64,000 nt of DNA from Pirellulales bacterium (GTDB taxonomy: Bacteria; Planctomycetota; Planctomycetia; Pirellulales; Thermoguttaceae), in assembly GCA_016936015.1 (NCBI GenBank), contig JAFGPV010000166.1, positions 1-64,000 of the forward strand, read 5' to 3'. A model generated the notes under the pieces. The model did not search any database, was not told the origin of the DNA, and saw only the letters and a list, made by a program, of their open reading frames with translations. Made by a program: the position numbers and the translations under genes. Shown here piece by piece: positions 1-9,592 of the stretch; position 1 is the stretch's first letter; the number at the start of each line of letters is the position of its first letter.

Positions 1-1839
<1,839 letters not shown>

Positions 1840-1893
1840 GATCTTCTCCAGGTTGTATTACCCTAATCGTTTAATGCCTAGTAGTTCGTTCTG

Positions 1894-1978
1894 TTTAGCC
1901 CGGGCACTTGTGCCCGGCGTTGTTTCTGACGGCAACGTTGTTCACGTCTTCCCGCCGGCCGCAAGCGGCCGGGCTAAA
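1894..1978. repeat. Palindromic repeat pair forming the 3' end of a gene
   Basis: Two palindromes (GCCCGGGCA around CTTG, and GGCCGC around AAG) are bounded by outer inverted ends TTTAGCCCGG and CCGGGCTAAA. The stop codon and about the last 30 codons of the minus-strand gene ending at 1895 lie in this element, giving that protein an Ala/Arg-rich tail that is probably not ancestral. Confidence 0.75.
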
Positions 1979-2524
1979 CGCCGCCGTGCTGGCGGCTGCT
2001 ACACGTGTTGCGTCAAGCTGCTTCCGTTCGCGTCGGATTTCAAACTCCCACTTCTCCGCCCCGTCGAGCCGGACCAGCAGGTCCAGGTGCCGGGCCGCCT
2101 CGTCGCCGCGCCGCAAATGCCGCAGCATCGTGGCCAGCAGCAATCGGGCCTCGATGTCGCGGGGATTATACTCCAGGACCTCGGCCAGGACCCGCTCGGC
2201 CTCGAACCAATCGCCTCGCAGGTAGTTCTCCAAAGCCGCCGGAAAGCGATCGTCCTCCGAAACCATCGTCTCCTCCGCCGGCAACCATCGTCGGCGACGC
2301 GCCAAGGCGACCGCCGCCGCCAAGCACCATCCGGCGCCCAGCGATCCCCATAAGGCGGTACGGACTCCCGGCGTTATCAGTTCGCTCCAGCCAAAGCTCA
2401 GCACCAAGGCCGCGCTTAGCGCCGCCCCCGCCGCGGCTGCAACCAACAAGGAGAACCAACTCCCCCGCAGCCAAAGTCGGGGCAGGCCCGGCCAGAGAAA
2501 CAGCGTCCAGGGGATTTTCGACAT
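1895..2524 (-). CDS. Small membrane protein with TPR-like segment
   Basis: 209 residues. A short N-terminus is followed by two hydrophobic segments (about 22-46 and 55-73), a basic turn (ARRRRW) and a helical part (about 95-160) with tetratricopeptide character: ENYLRGDWFEAERVLAEVL, then YNPRDIEARLLLATMLRHL. It is probably an inner-membrane protein with a cytoplasmic TPR-like domain used for protein contacts. The last ~30 residues are encoded by a palindromic repeat element. It lies 55 bases downstream of the clpC start on the same strand, so it is transcribed toward clpC and could share its transcript. No specific function can be assigned. Confidence 0.7.
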   Translation of the reverse strand: MSKIPWTLFLWPGLPRLWLRGSWFSLLVAAAAGAALSAALVLSFGWSELITPGVRTALWGSLGAGWCLAAAVALARRRRWLPAEETMVSEDDRFPAALENYLRGDWFEAERVLAEVLEYNPRDIEARLLLATMLRHLRRGDEAARHLDLLVRLDGAEKWEFEIRRERKQLDATRVAAASTAAFSPAACGRREDVNNVAVRNNAGHKCPG

Positions 2525-2757
2525 GCCTAACGCTCCTCCGTGAGCCGACGCAACGTTCTCTTACCGAGCGAATTATATACGCCAAGGAATTCTAACTCTT
2601 AAATCTACATGAATCAAGGCAAGTAAATACGCCGCGGGGATTTAGGAAAAAGATTGGGGCTTCGAGTTTGAAAACGTCAGAATCGACAAATAATTCAGTT
2701 TCACTTTATTGCTCATCCCTCATCCCGAATCCCTCCAAGATGTGTTATGACTAATGT

Positions 2758-4575
2758 ATGGAATATCAGTTTACCCCGGGCGCCGAACGTGTCCTGATCC
2801 ATGCCGCCGGCTGGTCCGAGGCGAACCAAGGCAGGGAACTGACCGCTGCTGCACTCTTACTGGGCCTGCTGGACGAAGCGGAATGCCGTGCCGCAATCAT
2901 CCTCGACCGCTATGGCGTCACCCCCCACACTGTCCGCCGGCGCTGGCCGGAATTGAGGGAAATCCCAGAAAGCCTCCCCTCTCCCCTTGGGAGAGGGGTA
3001 GGGGGTGAGGGCTGCGAGAATCGCCCTCACCCTAACCCTCTCCCAGAGGGAGAGGGGACCGAGTTATCCTTGAATGCCATCCGAGCAATCCAATCCGCTT
3101 ATCAGCGGGTTGTCGAATACCACTGGCCTCCAATTTTAGAAACGGACCATCTCCTGCTTGGACTCTTGGCCGGCAACGATGAAGTGGCCGAATGGCTGAA
3201 ACAGTGCGGCGTCTCGGCGGAGGCCGTCGAGGCGGAGATCCGGAACCGCTATCGCCGACAACCCGTGTCGGAGACCCCGCTGGAGGATTCTTCACTGGAC
3301 GAACCATTTTTTTCCTCTGCGACCGTTGATCCCGAGTCCCGGGGCTACGATTCCGCGATCGGGGCCAAGGACGGCCCGGCTCGCTCGACTCTCATCCCTC
3401 ATCCCTCATCCCTCATCCCTCATCCTTCCTTACTCCGCCTCCTCGACGCCGCCGCCAACCGTGCCCGGGAGGGAATTCGGGTCGTCGAGGATTTTGTCCG
3501 CTTCGTCCTGGACGACCGGCACTTGACTGAGCAGTGCAAGCAGTTCCGGCACGATCTGACGGCCGCGTTGCAATGTTTCCCGCAATTCGACTTCCTTTCC
3601 GCCCGGGAGACCCAAGCCGACGTGGGAACGGCGTTGACGACCGACGCCGAAGCAACACGGCACGATTTCAGCCACCTACTGACTGCCAACTTCTCCCGCC
3701 TTCAAGAATCCCTCCGCAGCCTCGAAGAGTTCAGCAAACTCCCGGGTAGCCCCGATAGCTCCGCTATCGGGGCGGCGCAGCCGCAAGAGGATCGTCCGGG
3801 TGCCACTGCCGGCTTGTCCAGCAGTGCCGCTTTTTCTGCAACCGTCAAGCAACTCCGCTACCGCAGTTACACGCTTCAGCGGGCGGTGGAGATCACCTAC
3901 CGCAGCCTGGAGCGGCTTGCCGCTTCGCAGCTCTACGTGCTGCTCGACGGCCGGTCTTCCACCGAAGCGTTCCAACAACTCGCCGAACAACTCATCACGG
4001 CCGGCGTCCACGTCCTGCAACTGCGAGACAAGACGCTGAATGACAAAGAATTGCTCGAACGCGCAAAACTCCTCCGCCGCCTGACCGCCGGCACGCCGAC
4101 GCTCTTCATCATGAACGACCGTCCCGACCTGGCCGCCCTCTCCCAGGCCGACGGCGTCCACGTCGGGCAAGAAGAACTATCCGTGAAAGACGCCCGGTCG
4201 ATCGTCGGTCCGGCGGCGCTGATCGGCGTCTCGACGCACTCCATCGCGCAGGCCCGGCAGGCGGTCCTCGACGGGGCGAACTACATCGGCGTCGGCCCCA
4301 CGTTTCCCTCCGGAACCAAGACCTTCGACCAATTCCCCGGCTTGGAATTATTAAGGGCCGTAGCCGGCGAGATCCGCCTGCCTGCCTTCGCCATCGGCGG
4401 CATCACACTGGAAAACCTCCCCACCGTCCTCGAAACGGGCGTGTCCCGCGTTGCCGTCCGCGAAGCCCTTGTCAACGCCCCCGATCCCGCCGCTGCCGCC
4501 CGTGAGTTCCTCGCCGCATTTGATTATGGGTTCCCCTCTCCCTCCGGGAGAGGGCAGGGTGAGGGCTGTCTTTGA
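2758..4575 (+). CDS. thiE: Clp_N - ThiD2 - thiamine-phosphate synthase (ThiE) fusion
   Basis: 605 residues with three modules. Residues ~1-70 and ~102-170 look like Clp_N repeats (LLLGLLDE, TDHLLLGLLAG). Residues ~224-395 resemble ThiD2, an HMP-phosphate kinase known fused to ThiE (LLDAAANRAREGIRVVEDFVRFVL). Residues ~400-590 are ThiE, which joins HMP-pyrophosphate and thiazole phosphate to thiamine phosphate (QLRDK, NDRPDLA, DGVHVGQEE, IGVSTHS, GVGPTFPSGTK, AIGGI). Four repeat-derived in-frame tracts interrupt it, at residues 73-101, 212-223, 330-344 and 592-604, all between modules or at the C-terminus. The ATG at 2758 has no clear Shine-Dalgarno, and an ATG at 2754 is in another frame. ThiE activity is confident and the ThiD2 label good. 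A role for the Clp_N part is unknown. Confidence 0.9.
   Translation: MEYQFTPGAERVLIHAAGWSEANQGRELTAAALLLGLLDEAECRAAIILDRYGVTPHTVRRRWPELREIPESLPSPLGRGVGGEGCENRPHPNPLPEGEGTELSLNAIRAIQSAYQRVVEYHWPPILETDHLLLGLLAGNDEVAEWLKQCGVSAEAVEAEIRNRYRRQPVSETPLEDSSLDEPFFSSATVDPESRGYDSAIGAKDGPARSTLIPHPSSLIPHPSLLRLLDAAANRAREGIRVVEDFVRFVLDDRHLTEQCKQFRHDLTAALQCFPQFDFLSARETQADVGTALTTDAEATRHDFSHLLTANFSRLQESLRSLEEFSKLPGSPDSSAIGAAQPQEDRPGATAGLSSSAAFSATVKQLRYRSYTLQRAVEITYRSLERLAASQLYVLLDGRSSTEAFQQLAEQLITAGVHVLQLRDKTLNDKELLERAKLLRRLTAGTPTLFIMNDRPDLAALSQADGVHVGQEELSVKDARSIVGPAALIGVSTHSIAQARQAVLDGANYIGVGPTFPSGTKTFDQFPGLELLRAVAGEIRLPAFAIGGITLENLPTVLETGVSRVAVREALVNAPDPAAAAREFLAAFDYGFPSPSGRGQGEGCL
2974..3058. repeat. Family A palindromic repeat inside thiE fusion
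   Basis: Inverted arms of the CTCTCCCC..GGGAGAGGGG type followed by GGGTGAGGGC, then the reverse-complement half GCCCTCACCCTAACCCTCTC. Read in frame as Pro/Gly/Glu-rich sequence (PSPLGRGVGGEG, then PHPNPLPEGEG). Same family at 4532, 43577 and 45812. Confidence 0.85.
3391..3425. repeat. Heptamer tandem repeat CTCATCC x5
   Basis: Five perfect tandem copies of CTCATCC inside the thiE fusion, encoding a Pro/Ser/His/Leu/Ile tract between the Clp_N and ThiD2 modules. Two partial copies occur upstream of the gene near 2712. Copy-number change would shift the frame unless three units are gained or lost. Confidence 0.85.
3746..3790. repeat. Family F palindromic repeat inside thiE fusion
   Basis: CCCCGATAGCTCCGCTATCGGGG-type hairpin followed by CGGC and CCGCAAGAGG. 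An intergenic copy with the same tail is at 18322-18371. Read in frame as GSPDSSAIGAAQPQE. A weaker copy seems present near 3349-3372 (GYDSAIGAKDG). Confidence 0.8.
4532..4570. repeat. Family A repeat at the 3' end of thiE fusion
   Basis: A single half-element (CCCCTCTCC..GGGAGAGGG..AGGGTGAGGGC) supplying the last ~13 codons of the thiE fusion (GFPSPSGRGQGEGCL). Confidence 0.8.
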
Positions 4576-4596
4576 AGCAAAAGCCGCAACCAGTCC

Positions 4597-4746
4597 TCAC
4601 GTGCCACCGCTTGGAGAACGACGAATCAGCACGTTGTAGCCCTCTTGCTCGAAATGACGGTCGCTGGTCAACACGTCCCGAATCCCTTCGGCATCCATTA
4701 CGTTCATCGAGGAGCAATCCGTAAGACTGTACTCTTTAAAATACTC
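4597..4746 (-). pseudogene. 3' remnant of a VapC-like PIN-domain toxin
   Basis: The reverse strand translates without interruption to EYFKEYSLTDCSSMNVMDAE, then GIRDVLTSDRHFEQEGYNVL and a stop at 4597-4599. This matches the C-terminal third of PIN toxins (SLTDCxS..VM..... D/VLTxDxHFxQxGY). No start codon or N-terminal two thirds, including the first acidic active-site residues, remain. The remnant starts directly after the stop of the antitoxin gene at 4753 and in the same frame, so a deletion has removed the toxin 5' part. Confidence 0.8.
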
Positions 4747-4752
4747 TACGCA

Positions 4753-5016
4753 TTATTTCGGCGTTCCGTAGAGATAGTGGTCAAGATGCTCGGTCAGGTC
4801 GGCCGGCAGCCGGTCCCATTCCGATGGGGGAACGTCCGCAACAATAGCGGCTATCTTTTCTTCGATGGTTGGGGCCTTGGGATCGACCCCCTCCGTTTCC
4901 TCTCGGGCTGTATCTTTCGAGAGAAAACGCACCTCGACCTCCGCGCCTTCGGGCAAGACCGGCGTCCCCTCGAACCGGATGACGCCGTTTTCGACATGAC
5001 CGCGATATACCATCAT
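4753..5016 (-). CDS. Orphan antitoxin-like protein (DUF104/VapB-type)
   Basis: 87 residues beginning MMVYRGHVENGVIRFEG, then LPEGAEVEVRFL. The pattern 'short beta strands, ENGVI, LPEGxEVEV' followed by an acidic helical tail (EEKIAAIVADVPPSEWDRLP, HLDHYLYG) is typical of small antitoxins paired with PIN-domain RNases. The C-terminal helix would normally wrap the toxin. The adjacent toxin (4597-4746) is truncated, so this is either an orphan antitoxin neutralising a toxin elsewhere or a decaying pair. Family assignment is from pattern memory. Confidence 0.72.
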   Translation of the reverse strand: MMVYRGHVENGVIRFEGTPVLPEGAEVEVRFLSKDTAREETEGVDPKAPTIEEKIAAIVADVPPSEWDRLPADLTEHLDHYLYGTPK

Positions 5017-5358
5017 TCCACCTCGATCATCTGACTGCCCACATGACTATTATATCCTTTTCCAGAAGCCGAATACAACCACATTTCTCAGGCTTTCTGA
5101 CGTCGAGGGATCCTCAAATACATCTATCACGGCAATCCCGATTTCCCCTGGAAATTGGGCCACCCGATCTGCTACAATCCACCCTGCTATAGTGGATTGT
5201 CGAGAGAGAACCACGTCGCACCCACCCCTCGCCAACCACCCCCCGCGGTTCCCCCCCGAAATTGCCCAAACACGTTCCCTGTTGACCAACACGGAGAAGC
5301 GGCATCCTGCCGCTTCCCGAACTAAAAACCATTGGCATTCCATCTCTCCGGTACCGTT
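5017..5358. other. Intergenic region with one palindromic repeat
   Basis: No convincing gene. A hairpin at 5296-5316 (GAAGCGGCA..TGCCGCTTC around TCC, family G, also at 14179) lies upstream of the LRR gene. The rest is unremarkable low-complexity C/A-rich sequence. Confidence 0.55.
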
Positions 5359-6288
5359 ATGCGCCACAACTCAACACTCTCGTCAAAGACCAAACTTCGC
5401 GGATATCCATTCCATCTGCGGACGGTGATGGTCTTTGTCCTTGTGGCGGCAATGGGGACAAGTTTATTCGCCCATGAAAGAGAAAAACCACATCAAATAA
5501 TAAAAATTCAAGCACCACGGCAGATCATCGTCTTTACACCTCAGCAGCAAAGAGAACAGGCCCATTGGCAATGGGACATCGCAGCCAAGATCTTGAGCTA
5601 TGATTCCGGCATGTTCACTCAGATTGAATACTCAGGATACGACGTCGTGGAGGTTGTCTACGGAGGCGATGAATATCCCAAATCATTATTCGATCTTCTC
5701 GCCAAACTGCCCCGACTCCGATTTCTGGGTTTTCAGGCCGGATACGATTGTTCGTTCGATGATGAGGGATTGTCGAATGTCTCCAATATTCCTCAAATTG
5801 AAGAACTACTCGCCTATGGTTCCAAAATCACCGACAGCGGCTTGGAAGTATTGGCAAAACTTCCCAATCTCCGAGCATTGAATCTCAATGGTGACGGCCT
5901 AATCGGCGATGCCGGAGTGGAACATTTATTAAGACTTCCCAAGCTCGAGTCGCTTTCACTGGATTTTTCAGAAATCACCGACGCCGGATTGAAAAAACTC
6001 TCCCAAATTAAACAACTCCGCCATTTGTCGTTGTTTAGAGCACCGATTAGCGATGAAAGCGTGGATTCCTTGATAAACATGCCCCATCTCGAATCGCTTT
6101 GTATAGATCGGACAAAAATGACAAAACAGGGTATCGGACAATTAATCAAGGCCAAGCCCAAGTTGGTTTTCACCCATCCCCAATATTCATTGCCCAGTTT
6201 TTTGGAGAATGTTACGGTAACGGTTGACTCACCAGTTTCACTCAAGCAGAAAATACAAGCAATAAAATCCGACCCGTCGTCACAGTGA
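5359..6288 (+). CDS. Secreted leucine-rich-repeat protein
   Basis: 309 residues from the ATG at 5359; a TTG nine codons upstream is also open. An N-terminal hydrophobic stretch (MVFVLVAAMGTSLFA) after a basic n-region looks like a signal peptide. Residues ~100-270 carry irregular 23-25-residue leucine-rich repeats of the bacterial/RNI type (LPNLRALNLNGDGLIGDAGV, LESLSLDFSEITDAGLKKLS, LRHLSLFRAPISDESVDSL). It is probably an exported protein-binding scaffold. No catalytic domain is visible. The gene is noticeably more A+T-rich than its neighbours, in line with recent gain or weak constraint. No partner gene is obvious. Confidence 0.8.
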   Translation: MRHNSTLSSKTKLRGYPFHLRTVMVFVLVAAMGTSLFAHEREKPHQIIKIQAPRQIIVFTPQQQREQAHWQWDIAAKILSYDSGMFTQIEYSGYDVVEVVYGGDEYPKSLFDLLAKLPRLRFLGFQAGYDCSFDDEGLSNVSNIPQIEELLAYGSKITDSGLEVLAKLPNLRALNLNGDGLIGDAGVEHLLRLPKLESLSLDFSEITDAGLKKLSQIKQLRHLSLFRAPISDESVDSLINMPHLESLCIDRTKMTKQGIGQLIKAKPKLVFTHPQYSLPSFLENVTVTVDSPVSLKQKIQAIKSDPSSQ

Positions 6289-6317
6289 AACGCTATCCAC
6301 AACCCCTGCCCAAGCTC

Positions 6318-6342
6318 CCGCGACCTCTGGTCGCGGCTTTCC
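6318..6342. repeat. Family E palindrome
   Basis: CCGCGACC-TCT-GGTCGCGG followed by CTTTCC, immediately upstream of the CYTH gene. Further members at 31924, 47224 (with compensatory changes) and 52291. Confidence 0.8.
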
Positions 6343-6345
6343 AAA

Positions 6346-6897
6346 ATGCCCTACGAAGTCGAACTAAAATTCCCCGTAACCGATCTGATGGTCTTGGAAA
6401 ACCGCTTGCGTGAACTGGGAGCGGAGGTTACTCGCCCCATCGCCGAGGCCGATTTGTACTTCGCGCATCCGTGCCGCGATTTTGCGAAGACGGACGAGGC
6501 GGTTCGGATCCGGCGGAAGGGGGAGAAGTGTTTTATCACCTACAAGGGGCCGAAGATCGATCCGACGACCAAGACGCGGCGGGAGATCGAGTTGCCGCTG
6601 CCGCCGGAGGAGGAAACGGTCGGGAAGTGGCGGGAACTGCTCGAGGCGGTCGGTTTCCGGCCGGTGGCCGAGGTGCGGAAATCGAGGCGGAAGGCGAAGG
6701 TCGTCTGGCAGGGGCGGGAGGTCGAGTGCTCGCTGGACGAGGTCGAGGGGGTGGGCAGTTACGCCGAGTTGGAACTGATCGCCGAGGCGGACGGCCTGGA
6801 CGCCGCCCGGGCGGTGATCGCCTCGCTGGCGGAAAAGCTGGGGCTTTCCGGCGGCCAGCGGCGGAGTTATTTGGAGCTTTTACTGCGAAAAACATAA
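6346..6897 (+). CDS. CYTH-domain protein (class IV adenylate cyclase / triphosphatase family)
   Basis: 183 residues. Begins with the family signature ExExK (MPYEVELKF, residues 4-8), followed by RIRRKG, ITYKGP, REIELPL, KSRRKAKVVW, CSLDEVEGVGSYAELEL and a C-terminal RSYLELLL, in the order expected for the beta-tunnel of CYTH enzymes. These bind a triphosphate with Mg2+. Members include CyaB-type adenylate cyclases, thiamine triphosphatases and inorganic triphosphatases, and sequence alone does not separate them. Length fits a single-domain CyaB-like protein. The start codon follows family E repeat sequence with no clear Shine-Dalgarno. Confidence 0.88.
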   Translation: MPYEVELKFPVTDLMVLENRLRELGAEVTRPIAEADLYFAHPCRDFAKTDEAVRIRRKGEKCFITYKGPKIDPTTKTRREIELPLPPEEETVGKWRELLEAVGFRPVAEVRKSRRKAKVVWQGREVECSLDEVEGVGSYAELELIAEADGLDAARAVIASLAEKLGLSGGQRRSYLELLLRKT

Positions 6898-7105
6898 AAA
6901 AACCACGGTCTCTGTGCCCTCTGTGCCTCCGTGGTATAATGACTTGCTCGATTGGTCCCGGGGGTCTCTAGCAATTCCATTGATTGAACATTACAAGAAC
7001 ACCGACCGCAAACTACCGGACAACACTTGGGCTACTCCATGATCTAACATTCAAGAGCGATTTTCTGCGGAGCCGTTTTTTGATTCCTTGAACAAGGAGA
7101 ATCTT

Positions 7106-8212
7106 ATGAAACGTCATTGGTTTACATTTTTTTTCGGAAGCGGCATCGTGGCATTCGCGCTGACGTGTCCGGCGTCGGAGACGGAGCCAAAACCTCCGGG
7201 CGACGACGCGATTTCCTTTGCCGTTCCCGAGGGTTCGCCCGGGGAATTGGTCGAGTTCACCAAGGATCTGCAAAAACAGGTCCATCGCGAAGTGCAACGG
7301 TTGCAGAGAAAACTGAAGCAAACTTCCGCGGAGGCGGCGGATAAGATCCTCGCTGGCAATCCCTCGGACGAGGAGGCGGAATTCGCCCTCAATCTGAAAA
7401 TCCGCAGCTTGCCTTCTCCCGCCGCCTGGCAGTCGCTCGTCGAGAAGTTTGAAAACGCCGGGCAGAAACAATTCGCCCGGATGGTCAAGGGCCATATCCT
7501 TCAGTACGAACTGTCGATGGCCGCCAGACGAAGCCCGGCGAAGCTGAGGAAAACGCTGAAGACGGCGCTGGCGTTCCTGGCCGAAGAGACGCCGAGAACG
7601 CGGGACCTCAGATTAGCCCAGGGTGTGGGAGTCAACACGGAGCGCCATTTGGGCAAGGACGCCGCCGTGGAAACCTATCGGAAGCTGGGCGAGTTGTTCA
7701 GCAAGAGTCCCGACAAAGAGGCCCGGGATTTCGCGAAAAAAATGGAAGGGGTGGTCCGCCGCATCACGCTGCTGGGCAAGGAAATTGAACTGCAAGGCAA
7801 TCTGCTCGACGGCCAGCCGCTGGACATGGCGAAGTATAAAAACAAGGTCGTGTTGATCGATTTCTGGGCCACCTGGTGCGGGCCGTGCGTGGGGGAAATC
7901 CCCAACCTGAAGAAAAACTACGATCGCTATCACGACCGGGGCTTCGAGATCATCAGTCTCAGTCTCGATAAAAAGAAAGCCGACGTGGAACAATTCGTCG
8001 AGCAGAGAAAGATTCCCTGGGCCAACGTCTACGGAACCGACGGCCCCAGTCCCTCGGTCGAGTATTACGGCGTGATGTTGATCCCCACGATGATTCTCGT
8101 CGACCGGGACGGCAAGGTCGTCAGCATCGCCGCTCGGGGGCAGGAACTCGACCGGCTTTTGAAAAAATATCTCGGTTCAGTGGACGAAAAAGAATCGCCG
8201 AAGAATAACTGA
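7106..8212 (+). CDS. TlpA-like thiol-disulfide protein with helical N-terminal domain (paralogue 1)
   Basis: 368 residues from the ATG at 7106, chosen because AAGGAGA precedes it by five bases. A signal peptide (MKRHWFTFFFGSGIVAFALT) precedes an alpha-helical region of about 190 residues of unknown role and a C-terminal thioredoxin fold of the AhpC-TSA/TlpA type. The active site is W257-C-G-P-C261 (FWATWCGPC), followed by EIPNLKKNYDRYHDRGFEII and the cis-Pro region VMLIPTMILVDRDGKVV. It probably acts as a periplasmic or cell-surface reductant. A tandem paralogue follows 64 bases downstream, so co-transcription is likely. Confidence 0.88.
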   Translation: MKRHWFTFFFGSGIVAFALTCPASETEPKPPGDDAISFAVPEGSPGELVEFTKDLQKQVHREVQRLQRKLKQTSAEAADKILAGNPSDEEAEFALNLKIRSLPSPAAWQSLVEKFENAGQKQFARMVKGHILQYELSMAARRSPAKLRKTLKTALAFLAEETPRTRDLRLAQGVGVNTERHLGKDAAVETYRKLGELFSKSPDKEARDFAKKMEGVVRRITLLGKEIELQGNLLDGQPLDMAKYKNKVVLIDFWATWCGPCVGEIPNLKKNYDRYHDRGFEIISLSLDKKKADVEQFVEQRKIPWANVYGTDGPSPSVEYYGVMLIPTMILVDRDGKVVSIAARGQELDRLLKKYLGSVDEKESPKNN

Positions 8213-8276
8213 CTTGTTCACCAGCGTGGAACTTTTCGGAGTTCCTATTGTCATCCTATTATTTCAGGAGAATTGT

Positions 8277-9470
8277 ATGAAGCGATTATGGTTCCTGCCC
8301 GTTCTGGCGGGCGGCGTGTTGGGTTGGGTTCTCGCCTCGGTGGCCGCGGCGGACACCCCGAAAAAATCTACGGACGCGAAGCCCTCCGTCTCGGCCAGCG
8401 ACGCGAAAAAATTGGAGACTGACGCGGACAAGAAAGACGCCGAGAAAGAAGAGGACCCTTTCGTCGTTCCCGAGGGCACGCCCGAGGAATTGGCGAAATA
8501 CATTCAAAAGCTCACCCGGATGCCCATCCGCGACCTGGCCACCTTGAAGAAAGTCAAGGCGTCGTCGCTCGAAGCCGCCGAAAAGATCCTGGCCGCCCAG
8601 CCCGGCGAGAAGGAACGGAACCTGGCCATCACCGTTAAAATGACTTGCCTCAGCAAGCCGGAAGACCTCGCCAAGTTCGCCGAGGAGTTGGAACAAGCCG
8701 GCGATAAAAAGAACGCAGCCCGGGCGACGCGGTTTCTCTGGATCCTCAAACTCCGGTTGGCTTCTCGAGCCTCGACGAAGGATCAGAAAAAAGTGGTGGA
8801 TGAAGCCCTCGATTTCCTGAACAAAACCGCTTTACAGCCGATGGACCTCTCGCTGGCCAACATGATCGGACAAATGGGAGAGATGACCGACGACTCGCCT
8901 TTTGCGGTGAAAACCTACCGGCGGCTGATCGAAATACTCGGCAAGAGTTCCGAGGAACCCTACAAGAATCTCGTCAAGCGGCTCGAAGGAATGGTCCGCC
9001 GCCTCGAACTGCCCGGCAAAGAGATCCGGCTGGAGGGGACGCTGCTCGACGGCAAGCCGCTGGACATGACCCAGTTCAAGGGGAAAGTCGTGTTGGTCGA
9101 TTTCTGGACCACCTGGTGCGGGTGGTGCATCCGCGAAATCCCCAACATGAAAAAGCACTACGAGGCCTACCACGACAAGGGCTTTGAAATTCTCGGCTTC
9201 AGCGGCGACCGGGCCAAGCCCGGCGAAGAGGTCGCCGACATGCTCAAGGAATTTGTCAAGGACAAGGAAATTCCCTGGACGATCGTGTACGGCGACGGGG
9301 GACCCAGCCCTTCGATCGAGTATTACGGCATTATGGGCTTTCCCACCATGTTCCTCATCGACCGGGACGGAAAAGTCGTCAGCACCCAGGCCCGGGGAAA
9401 GGAACTCGATCAACTCCTGAAGAAATACTTCCCTTCGGCCGAGGAGGAAAAAGCCGCGGAAAAGGAATAA
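8277..9470 (+). CDS. TlpA-like thiol-disulfide protein (paralogue 2, WCGWC active site)
   Basis: 397 residues from the ATG at 8277, preceded by CAGGAGAATT. Same architecture as the upstream gene: signal peptide (MKRLWFLPVLAGGVLGWVLA), a charged Lys/Asp/Glu linker, a helical domain that aligns with paralogue 1 (VVPEGTPEELAKYIQKLTR versus AVPEGSPGELVEFTKDLQK) and a C-terminal TlpA fold. The active site is W280-C-G-W-C284 instead of CGPC. Replacing the CxxC proline by tryptophan should change redox potential or partner choice. A strong hairpin follows at 9505, so the pair seems to form a two-gene unit. Confidence 0.87.
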   Translation: MKRLWFLPVLAGGVLGWVLASVAAADTPKKSTDAKPSVSASDAKKLETDADKKDAEKEEDPFVVPEGTPEELAKYIQKLTRMPIRDLATLKKVKASSLEAAEKILAAQPGEKERNLAITVKMTCLSKPEDLAKFAEELEQAGDKKNAARATRFLWILKLRLASRASTKDQKKVVDEALDFLNKTALQPMDLSLANMIGQMGEMTDDSPFAVKTYRRLIEILGKSSEEPYKNLVKRLEGMVRRLELPGKEIRLEGTLLDGKPLDMTQFKGKVVLVDFWTTWCGWCIREIPNMKKHYEAYHDKGFEILGFSGDRAKPGEEVADMLKEFVKDKEIPWTIVYGDGGPSPSIEYYGIMGFPTMFLIDRDGKVVSTQARGKELDQLLKKYFPSAEEEKAAEKE

Positions 9471-9504
9471 ATGGGAAACCATTCTCCTCCTGAACACACA
9501 AAAT

Positions 9505-9548
9505 CCCCTCGTTCCGAAGCCGGAGCATCGGAACGAGGGGACTGTTGT
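9505..9548 (+). terminator. Hairpin terminator after tandem TlpA genes
   Basis: Perfect 13-bp stem CCCCTCGTTCCGA / TCGGAACGAGGGG around a 10-base loop, followed by ACTGTTGTTTTT. A half-copy of the same sequence occurs at about 22905-22929, so it is also part of a repeat family. Confidence 0.75.
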
Positions 9549-9592
9549 TTTTCGTGCGTCGCGATTCGATCTCCCCGCCCCCGGCCGTGGGC

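Noticed and set aside
3391-3425. Possible CRISPR-like array (CTCATCC repeats)
   Set aside because: Units are 7 bases with no spacers; this is a simple tandem repeat.
9505-9548. Short inverted repeat as an insertion-sequence end
   Set aside because: No transposase or second end nearby; position and stem fit a terminator, with a half-copy elsewhere.
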